Below, piece by piece: positions 17,185 through 23,321 of a stretch of 23,321 nt of DNA. Where the stretch lies: the NCBI RefSeq assembly GCF_963678635.1, contig NW_026971072.1, positions 1 to 23,321 on the forward strand, given 5' to 3'. The notes beneath the pieces are model-generated. The model did no database searches and was not told the origin of the DNA. It was given only the letters and a program-made list of their open reading frames with translations. The translations under genes and the position numbers were made by a program. Origin of the DNA: Symsagittifera roscoffensis. Taxonomy: Eukaryota; Xenacoelomorpha; Acoela; Convolutidae. Each line of letters starts with the position of its first letter. Within the stretch, counting starts at the first letter, position 1.

Positions 17185-18308
17185 GTGTATGATAATCCTG
17201 AGTATGGATTATAAAATGTAATGTAGCCAATTGTGTTTTTGGTATATCTGTCGTATTTGTATATTACTTCAGTAGTTATAAACGGTGGTGGTAGTGATTG
17301 AGCTGTTATGTTAGGTGGATTTAATGGGTAGGGATGTTGGGTAATATTATTTAACTTAACTGTGATTTCAAACTTTAATTGTAAACTGTTTTGTTGGAGT
17401 ATTTGAATATTGTGATCACGGATATCGTTGTGAATATCTTGGCGATATTGTAATCTATTAAGTGCCCAGTTATGAAGGCGGTTACTTTCTTGATGTTGTC
17501 CAAATAATGGTGGAGGTGCTGTAAATGTATTCCAATCTAGTCTTAAAGGAATATTTATTGATGATTGTTCTCGATATCTGGCGTCGAGATTATTTGGAAA
17601 ATTTAAGTTAAAAGGTGGTGGTGAAATCTGGCTTATTGATGGTGTTGATGGTAGTGATAATGTTTCTGGTAGTGATGAGGATGTTGTTGTATCCGTAGAA
17701 ATATCTATGGGGTCATTGACTAAATTTGGTTCACCTTGTGTAAATGAATGTGTTGTCCAATATGGTAGTCGTGATGCCTGGTTTGGGGGGTTAAAGGGAT
17801 TTTCACGTATTTGTTCAGATGTTGGTGTTGAACCTAAGTAATCTGATGGTAGGCTTGAGGTGCTACGTTGTGAAAGAAGCGTAGGGGTTTCTGGTAATAT
17901 ACCAATGGGGTTTTCTGGAGTGTTTTGTGATGGGGATTGAGGTATATCAAAATGAACTCGGGGAGTTTGAAAATTTCTGTTTCGTCGAGGATGTATAATT
18001 TGTCTATTTATTTCGACTGTATTTTGGTTTTGACTAGGATTTCTTATTCTACTTAGTTCTTGTGGTAGTGTTGGGTATAGGTTATATGTTGGTTCGCTTA
18101 GAGGTGCTTGTCGTTGAACTGGTTCTAGTGGTTCTGATAAACAAGCATGTCGTTCTTCAAAAGTGTATGGATTGTCTTGAAAAGAAATTCGTGTAGATGT
18201 TTGAGGATTTTGAGTAGTTGAAGGTGGTGTTGGGTTATCTTGGGATGTTGTCGGTGAAGACTGATTCTGTGACTGTTGGGTAGCAATTTTTGATGGATTT
18301 TTGAATTG
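17172..18308 (-). CDS. 378-codon open frame with no ATG, overlapping the env start
   Basis: Directly after a TAA (18311-18309) the minus strand stays open to TAA at 17174-17172, ending 11 bases inside env. I find no ATG, and no CTG, GTG or TTG, anywhere in frame. The first ~250 residues are rich in Pro, Ser, Thr, Gln and Asn (disordered-looking). The last ~125 look folded: INIPLRLDWNTFTAPPPLFG, a Gln/His/Asn-rich helix (RLHNWALNRLQYRQDIHND), LQLKFEITVKLNN, then a Tyr-rich end (TTEVIYKYDRYTKN, ITFYNPYSGLSYTCIF). An open frame of this length is very unlikely by chance in A-rich sequence. A start must come from splicing of an upstream exon or another non-standard event. AG acceptors near its beginning exist (for example cccaacag at about 18274), but none is strong. 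Function unknown; the architecture resembles the 481-aa protein (disordered N-terminus plus folded C-terminus). Confidence 0.65.
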   Translation of the reverse strand, partial: QFKNPSKIATQQSQNQSSPTTSQDNPTPPSTTQNPQTSTRISFQDNPYTFEERHACLSEPLEPVQRQAPLSEPTYNLYPTLPQELSRIRNPSQNQNTVEINRQIIHPRRNRNFQTPRVHFDIPQSPSQNTPENPIGILPETPTLLSQRSTSSLPSDYLGSTPTSEQIRENPFNPPNQASRLPYWTTHSFTQGEPNLVNDPIDISTDTTTSSSLPETLSLPSTPSISQISPPPFNLNFPNNLDARYREQSSINIPLRLDWNTFTAPPPLFGQHQESNRLHNWALNRLQYRQDIHNDIRDHNIQILQQNSLQLKFEITVKLNNITQHPYPLNPPNITAQSLPPPFITTEVIYKYDRYTKNTIGYITFYNPYSGLSYTCIF

Positions 18309-18313
18309 TTACT

Positions 18314-18502
18314 TTAGTGGGAAGGTTTATGTTTATTATAATATTCTTCCAAAAAAATAATTAGAAAAATTGTTGCTAGGGCAAATGTGATGATTGCTTT
18401 CTTTATACATTTGCATATTGTCAAAATGAGGGATGATAAAAATGTTATGAAAATTACAAACAATAAAAAAATATCAGTTCTACTGAAAATTGTTCGTATC
18501 AT
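18314..18502 (-). CDS. 62-aa small hydrophobic membrane protein
   Basis: It starts at an ATG (18502-18500) that overlaps the TGA of the previous small frame (ATGA). Two hydrophobic stretches, IFLLFVIFITFLSSLILTI (about residues 11-29) and IITFALATIFLIIFLEEYY (about 37-55), are separated by a short basic loop (CKCIKKA). This is a hairpin two-pass topology like that of viroporins or small viral hydrophobic proteins. The stop at 18316-18314 lies just before the ATG-less frame. No family is recognised. A hydrophobic frame can arise by chance in T-rich sequence, but the exact overlap with its neighbour speaks for a real gene. Confidence 0.45.
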   Translation of the reverse strand: MIRTIFSRTDIFLLFVIFITFLSSLILTICKCIKKAIITFALATIFLIIFLEEYYNKHKPSH

Positions 18503-18729
18503 TTAGACAAGTTGTATAAATCGTACCTGTGGATATAATCAAGGGTTTTGGAAAGTTGGAGGAATAGTTCGAGTATAGTGTAGAAAATTAAAAAAATGTT
18601 ACAAAAAATGATTAGGATTATTAGAAAAGATTCAAGTATATCAAAAAGAAATATTATAAAGGTTTCAAGTATTGTAAAAAAATGTTTAAGATTTATGAGT
18701 ATTTGATTAACTGATTGAGAGAAGAGCAT
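18499..18729 (-). CDS. 76-aa very hydrophobic small protein
   Basis: The ATG (18729-18727) directly abuts the TAA of the preceding 50-codon frame, and the end overlaps the next ATG by ATGA. Residues 15-60 are almost entirely Ile, Leu and Phe with periodic acidic residues (ILETFIIFLFDILESFLIIL, LIFYTILELFLQLSK), so they are either membrane helices with Glu or Asp at regular intervals or a strongly amphipathic leucine/isoleucine zipper. The C-terminus is polar (DYIHRYDLYNLSK). Function unknown. The packing of stops and starts suggests a polycistronic or alternatively spliced message. Confidence 0.45.
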   Translation of the reverse strand: MLFSQSVNQILINLKHFFTILETFIIFLFDILESFLIILIIFCNIFLIFYTILELFLQLSKTLDYIHRYDLYNLSK

Positions 18730-18882
18730 TTAAGAAATGATCTCTTGGTCGAATATTTTTTGCTGTTTGAGGCGATTTTCAAGTGTGGTCGGATTATTTA
18801 TTAGTTTTTTGACAAGTGGGTTGAGTTTTGTAAAAAATTGTTGGGGGCAATTTTCATGGTGATCGGGAGGTCGTCTTTTTCT
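18730..18882 (-). CDS. 50-codon ATG-less frame ending at the start of the small hydrophobic gene
   Basis: It opens after a TAA (18885-18883), with no ATG, and ends with TAA immediately followed by the ATG of the next frame. The product is basic and helix-prone: RKRRPPDHHENCPQQ, FFTKLNPLVKKLINNPTTLE and NRLKQQKIFDQEIIS. It may be the final coding exon of a spliced product or chance. Its exact stop-to-start junction with the next frame is the main reason to list it. Confidence 0.3.
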   Translation of the reverse strand, partial: RKRRPPDHHENCPQQFFTKLNPLVKKLINNPTTLENRLKQQKIFDQEIIS

Positions 18883-19327
18883 TTATTTTTGTTTGTCAAA
18901 TGATCCGGGGTATGGTGAGATTTTTATACTTTAGGCTAATTAAAATGTTCATTTTGTTGCTTTAGGCTAAGTTATCAAATTTGTTTTGGGGGTATTCGTG
19001 GTCTGAGTTGGGGAAATATTGTTGATCTTTGGGTTATTAGATAAGGGAGGGGTACGGTATTATGGTGATATTTATTTTAGTTGTCAAGTTGGAGTGGTTT
19101 GCTTATTTTTGACCTGGAGGTCGTAAAGTTATAGTTATAGATGTGCCTGGAGTTCTATATGATTCGTCTAATTGGTCTTAGTTTGAGTTAGAGAAAGTGA
19201 CGGATTGGATGAATCCTATTGGTCTATTTTGAACTAGAATTATTACGTACTTGTCAGCATGTTATTTTGAAAAATGTAAATGAAAAATGTTTCGAAGGTT
19301 TCAAGATAGTGAAGTATAATGTTAAAA
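18883..19327. other. Non-coding gap between pol and the small frames
   Basis: No frame of useful length is open on the sense strand. It contains an 11-bp direct repeat and several pyrimidine runs followed by AG on the minus strand, so it is the natural place for splice acceptors and a subgenomic leader serving the downstream genes. That role is inferred from position only. Confidence 0.45.
18929..18970. repeat. 11-bp direct repeat ctttaggctaa, two copies
   Basis: ctttaggctaa occurs at 18929-18939 and 18960-18970, 31 bp apart, in the gap between pol and the small frames. On the sense strand it is TTAGCCTAAAG. It could be a splicing or binding element or a small local duplication. Confidence 0.8.
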
Positions 19328-22300
19328 TTACTTTTGAAATTCCACTTTCTTTAAAATTTTAGATTGGGGGATGAATATTTTATAGTCTTTACGTGGTTGA
19401 TTTCGGAGTCTTGTTGTTTTTCGATTTTCTGATTTGTCGATTTGTTCTTGGGGTATTATTTGTTCGGTCATTTTTCTATTTTTTCTTTGTTTTGGAGATT
19501 CTTTATGGTTTTGTGTATTGTTTTTGGTGGCGGTTGGTTTTGTGTTTTGATTTTCGGTGGGGTTATCATTTTGTTCTGTGTTTTTCAGATGTGGTTCATT
19601 TTGAATGATTTTTAATCCTGTGAAAGAATATAATTGAGTTAATTCGCGGAGTGCGTATTCTTTTGGGTAATAAGGTAGTAGGTTGTTTCGATGTTGAACG
19701 ATTTCTTTTTTGTTTGAGTCGGTAATTTTATATGTGACATCAGTGGGTTTTGCAATTATTTGGTATGGTCCTTTTCGAAGGGGTTGTAATTTTTTAGAAA
19801 TTCCTTTTTGAGTATTAAAATTAGGTATTAAAACAAATGTTCCAATTTTTAATTCGGAGGCTGGTGTAAAACGTGAATTGATTTGTTCATTAATGTTTTG
19901 TCTTTGTAATAACTTTTTTGTTATTTTTTGATAAATTTCATTGTGTTTTTTATCTCTATTTAGAATCCATTCGGTGTGTGTACCGGAGGCTAGTTTAAGA
20001 ATTTGTGGGTGATGAAAATGATCTTCATCGTGTGTATGTAAAGGTAGGTTATAACAAATTGAATCTTTATTTGGTTGACAATAACCTTGTGCGTTTTTAT
20101 GAGAATTTGCTGTAAACATTATTGGTTTGCGTGGCTTTTGGTTAAAAACCATTTCGTATGGTGACATTCCTAAAGTTGTCGTAATTTGTGAATTATACGC
20201 TAAGGGAAATAATTTTACATCTGCTGACCATTCGGTATATTTTGTATCATTTCCGTTGATGATACATCTAAGATATTCTTGTAATGAACGGTTCATACCT
20301 TCGACTAAGCCGTTTGTCCAAGGTGCATGAGATGTACGTGGTTTGTGTTTAATGTTATATAAATGACATAGTGTGATAATTTCATTATTTATGAATTCTG
20401 TACCGTTGTCTGTAACTAAAATTTCTGGTAGTCCGAATTTTGCTATCCAGTGTTCATAGAGTGTTGTGTAAGCGTAATAAGCGTTACAATGTGGTACTGG
20501 GTTAAGTGCTACATAATGTGTAAATGCGTCAACAATTACCATAATGTAGGAGTTTCCTTCTGATGAGGGTGAAATTGGTCCTTTAGTATCAAATGAGATA
20601 CGATGATTAAAGTACAAACTTTGTCCTTTAAAATCTTGTTTTTGTGCTATTTGTTTTTGATTTGGGTAAGGTTTATTTAGTTGACATACTATACAATCAT
20701 TGCATAGTACTTTTATCCAAATTGGTGCATTTGGGAAGTAAAAATTTTGTATAAAATTTGAATATGTTTTTTCTGATCCAGAGTGTCCTTTAATATTTTG
20801 TGTATGTGAAATATTAAAAGCTATAAGAATCATACTTAAAGGGAGACATGGAACTGTAGATTCATTCAGGTTATACTCTAAAAGGTCTGTATTTTTGTTA
20901 ATTGTTGTGTTGTTAAATTTGCGAAAGTATCGGAGGAGTGTTTTGTTTCCTAGAATGGTTGAATCTGCCTTGACAGGTTTAGTTTTATATTTGTGCCATG
21001 ATTTCAGTTGTCGAATTACTGGGTCAAGGTTTTGATATTGTTTCAGTGTTGAAATTGTAATTATTTCTGTTGGGGGGAGAAAAATGTTTTCGATTTCTAA
21101 TTTAGATAAGGGTATTGTATCAAGTGGGTCGTGAAGGTCAAAAACTTGATTTATTGTGTATTTTGAATCATTTGTTTGTGGTCCTGATAAATTTATTTTA
21201 TCAGTTAAATCTTCTTTTTCAATTAGTGGAAAATGGTCTTTTTTAGGCGGGTGTTGTTTTGTTCGTTTTTGTTGGGTGTTATTTTTTATCCATTGAGAAT
21301 ATGGGATTGGTTTGAAAGTTGATGTTCCAAGTAAATCAACTTCATAATGATTATTTTGACAATCTAAATAAAGTGGGAAATGTTGTAAACTATTTATTTG
21401 TGATTGTTCAATATCAGTTTTTACTGCATATTTGCATTCCAATCGGGGTGATGTTTCGTTTTCTGCAAGGTAGAATTTTATGTTTTTGGGTATTTCAACT
21501 GTTGTTTTTCGTGTAAGTAATTCAGGTGGTGTATTTCGACTTAAGGTGTCTGGTAATGCAAGATTTTTTCCTGCAGTCCAAACTATATGTAAGTTTGGAA
21601 ATTTCATTAGAATTAGTTGAAATCTGTAAACTCGGTGGTTTGGGTTAGATTTTTGTGTAAAGAGAAAGATGATTGGTTTATGGTCTGTGAATAGAACTGT
21701 TGGATGTTTTGATCCAAGTATCAGAAATTCATATTCTGTCAGTGTATATATTATGGCTGTACATTCTCTCATTAGAGTTGAGAGTCGTAGCTCTGCTTGA
21801 GTGAATAATCGAGAATTTGCTGATATGAGGTTCATTTTATTTGTACCATTATGTGATTGTAATAGTGCTGCACCGATGCCAAAGTTCGAAGCATCGCACA
21901 TTGCATAAAATGGTTGATTTGAATCTGGAATTGTGTTTGAAATTTGTTCAGTTAAAAGTTTCTTTATTTCTTCAAATCGTGTTTGATGTTCTGTGTTCCA
22001 TTCAAAATTATTTTGTTGTCTAAGGATGTTATAAAATGGTCGTAGATATAATTGCATTTTATAAACATATTTACTTGAAAAGTTTAACATTCCAAGAAAT
22101 TCTTGGATTTTCTTTTTATTTGTTGGTGGTTGAAGTTTTTGAATAGCGTCAATGCGTGATTTCAATGGAGTGATTGTTTTTCTTTCTATATTATGTCCTA
22201 AGAATTTAACTCTTGTCAAAAAGAAGTGTGATTTATCGGGGGCGGCCTTCAGATTTTCGTTCTGAAGTATTTGGTGATATTTTTCTAAAACATTGAACAT

Positions 22301-23321
22301 CTCGTCTTTTGTTTGTGATTGCATAAAAACATCGTCTAAATAGGTGATTGCGTTTTTCTTGAGTATTAGTGGTCTAAAAATTTTGCTCATAAAAGCTGAA
22401 AATGCTGCTGGTCCTATGGATATTCCATAGAATAAGCGGTTGAATTCATATTGTTGGTTTCCGATAACAAATTGTGTTAAACGTCGTGATTGTTCATCTA
22501 GTGGCATTTGATTGTATGCACTATTCATATCGGCGGTTGTAAAGTATTTGCCGTTTATTTTTGTTAAAATAACTTGTATTGGTTCAATGGGCCAATTACA
22601 TTTTGATTCATCTATAAGTGAATTGAGGTATCTAGCATCGAGAACGATTTTTAATGATTCTCCTTTAGCTAGAATGATAACGGGGTTGATAAATGTGTTG
22701 CCTTTTGGTTGTTCTTCTTTGTTTACTGGTGATATAATGTTGTATTGTTCTAAAATGTCGAGTAATCTGTTTACTTTATCATGTAGGTGAATTGGTACTT
22801 TACTTGCTCTCTGTTTTTTGAAAACTGCGTCTGGTTTTAACGGGAGATGTAGTGATGAACTGATTTTTCCAACATCGAATTTTGATGTTGCATAGACTGA
22901 TGAATATTTAATTAGCTGTTTGGCTAATTTTTCGAATTCGTCTTGTGTTATTTGTGAATGTTGGAAATTAAACATTGTTAAAAATTTTTGTTGGTCCTCT
23001 GTGTAGTTACTTATGTTGAATGTAGGTTTGAAATATGGAGTTTTTGTGAAATAATCCGTATTTTTGTTTTCGTTACTTATTATATTATTTATAGATAATT
23101 CTTCATTAAGAATTGTAGATTGGCAAATATCTAGTAATTGGAGTATATTATTTACGCGATAGGCTTTTTCGTGTATTGGTGATATTGTAGCGTTGGTTTC
23201 ACAATATCCTAAAAGTCCTAAAGGTAATGTTACTTGGTAAGGTGTGTTGTTATAGACATGTAAGGAAATGATATCTGAATTCGAATTTTTCAAATATTTT
23301 ATGGATGAGATTGTGATTTTG
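19328..23321 (-). CDS. pol: Ty3/gypsy Pol polyprotein: RT, RNase H, integrase (5' end outside window)
   Basis: The frame has no stop between 19328 and the window edge, so it continues upstream, where protease is expected. Counting from residue 1 at 23293: a post-protease segment (10-40); RT about 165-380 with the Asp block FTTADMNSAYNQ (D255) and YLDD at 318-321; RNase H with CDAS (D467), E510, FTDH (D537) and PDTLS (D582); integrase zinc finger H830/H837 and C864/C867; integrase core D902, D962 (VTDNGTEF) and E998 (NGLVEGMN), with the DD35E spacing kept; GPY/F module near 1175 (LRKGPYQII); a basic low-complexity tail 1230-1321. The protein copies element RNA into DNA and inserts it into the host genome. 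All catalytic residues are present and no frameshift is seen, so it could be functional. Confidence 0.95.
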   Translation of the reverse strand, partial: KITISSIKYLKNSNSDIISLHVYNNTPYQVTLPLGLLGYCETNATISPIHEKAYRVNNILQLLDICQSTILNEELSINNIISNENKNTDYFTKTPYFKPTFNISNYTEDQQKFLTMFNFQHSQITQDEFEKLAKQLIKYSSVYATSKFDVGKISSSLHLPLKPDAVFKKQRASKVPIHLHDKVNRLLDILEQYNIISPVNKEEQPKGNTFINPVIILAKGESLKIVLDARYLNSLIDESKCNWPIEPIQVILTKINGKYFTTADMNSAYNQMPLDEQSRRLTQFVIGNQQYEFNRLFYGISIGPAAFSAFMSKIFRPLILKKNAITYLDDVFMQSQTKDEMFNVLEKYHQILQNENLKAAPDKSHFFLTRVKFLGHNIERKTITPLKSRIDAIQKLQPPTNKKKIQEFLGMLNFSSKYVYKMQLYLRPFYNILRQQNNFEWNTEHQTRFEEIKKLLTEQISNTIPDSNQPFYAMCDASNFGIGAALLQSHNGTNKMNLISANSRLFTQAELRLSTLMRECTAIIYTLTEYEFLILGSKHPTVLFTDHKPIIFLFTQKSNPNHRVYRFQLILMKFPNLHIVWTAGKNLALPDTLSRNTPPELLTRKTTVEIPKNIKFYLAENETSPRLECKYAVKTDIEQSQINSLQHFPLYLDCQNNHYEVDLLGTSTFKPIPYSQWIKNNTQQKRTKQHPPKKDHFPLIEKEDLTDKINLSGPQTNDSKYTINQVFDLHDPLDTIPLSKLEIENIFLPPTEIITISTLKQYQNLDPVIRQLKSWHKYKTKPVKADSTILGNKTLLRYFRKFNNTTINKNTDLLEYNLNESTVPCLPLSMILIAFNISHTQNIKGHSGSEKTYSNFIQNFYFPNAPIWIKVLCNDCIVCQLNKPYPNQKQIAQKQDFKGQSLYFNHRISFDTKGPISPSSEGNSYIMVIVDAFTHYVALNPVPHCNAYYAYTTLYEHWIAKFGLPEILVTDNGTEFINNEIITLCHLYNIKHKPRTSHAPWTNGLVEGMNRSLQEYLRCIINGNDTKYTEWSADVKLFPLAYNSQITTTLGMSPYEMVFNQKPRKPIMFTANSHKNAQGYCQPNKDSICYNLPLHTHDEDHFHHPQILKLASGTHTEWILNRDKKHNEIYQKITKKLLQRQNINEQINSRFTPASELKIGTFVLIPNFNTQKGISKKLQPLRKGPYQIIAKPTDVTYKITDSNKKEIVQHRNNLLPYYPKEYALRELTQLYSFTGLKIIQNEPHLKNTEQNDNPTENQNTKPTATKNNTQNHKESPKQRKNRKMTEQIIPQEQIDKSENRKTTRLRNQPRKDYKIFIPQSKILKKVEFQK

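Larger units (their letters stand above)
10980..23321 (-). mobile_element. Env-bearing Ty3/gypsy LTR retroelement (endogenous-retrovirus-like), right end outside window
   Basis: Minus-strand order is pol, small frames, an ATG-less frame, env-like glycoprotein, a 481-aa frame, then a long non-coding tail. RT, RNase H, HHCC/DDE integrase and a GPY/F module place pol in Ty3/gypsy. A glycoprotein gene downstream of pol is the errantivirus-like (Metaviridae) plan. All long frames are undamaged, so the insertion is probably young. The whole block has a sense strand rich in A and C and poor in G, which ties the parts together. gag, protease, primer-binding site and 5' LTR must lie beyond 23321. The left boundary is uncertain: I could not define LTR ends, and 10980 is a placeholder based on composition. 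Confidence 0.8.

Noticed and set aside
1-23321. tRNA or rRNA genes
   Set aside because: I looked for tRNA-like cloverleaf motifs and conserved rRNA strings by eye and saw none; a covariance-model scan could still find a diverged one.

Overview
The window reads as nuclear DNA of an invertebrate animal, possibly an arthropod. It is AT-rich, has no bacterial-type gene order, and carries an orphan C-type-lectin exon with a spliceosomal acceptor, remains of BEL/Pao and Ty3/gypsy retroelements, and two small DNA transposons with hAT-like and Tc1/mariner-like ends. I cannot name a species.

Layout. 1-1045: non-coding, opening with a 51-bp tandem repeat. 1046-1626: a non-autonomous hAT-like element with an 8-bp target duplication. 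2566-7345 (minus): a dead BEL/Pao retrotransposon in gag, protease, RT, RNase H, integrase order, broken by many stops and frameshifts and with catalytic residues lost in RT, integrase and apparently protease. 7346-10111: two unrecognised gene fragments and a ~0.8-kb Tc1/mariner-like element with 21-23 bp inverted ends. 10112-10451 (minus): the last exon of a C-type-lectin-domain gene.

From roughly 11 kb to the right edge lies one large minus-strand, env-bearing Ty3/gypsy element (endogenous-retrovirus-like). Its long frames are intact. Read on the minus strand it gives: pol (RT, RNase H, integrase, GPY/F; open at the window edge, with gag, protease and the 5' LTR presumably outside); a ~445-nt gap; a chain of small tightly packed frames including two very hydrophobic ones that overlap as ATGA; a 378-codon frame with no ATG; an 872-aa envelope-like glycoprotein whose start overlaps that frame; a 481-aa unknown protein; a further 115-codon frame without ATG; a possible 79-nt intron; then a long non-coding tail that probably contains the 3' LTR.

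The most interesting part is the pol-to-LTR interval of the gypsy element. It holds six or seven frames where simple errantiviruses have one env, three of the frames lack any ATG and so seem to need splicing, and the sense strand is strongly G-poor throughout. I infer a structurally complex, fairly young endogenous retrovirus with several undescribed accessory proteins. The glycoprotein looks closest to the class III (gB/chuvirus-like) type, but this rests on pattern memory and needs a profile or structure search.
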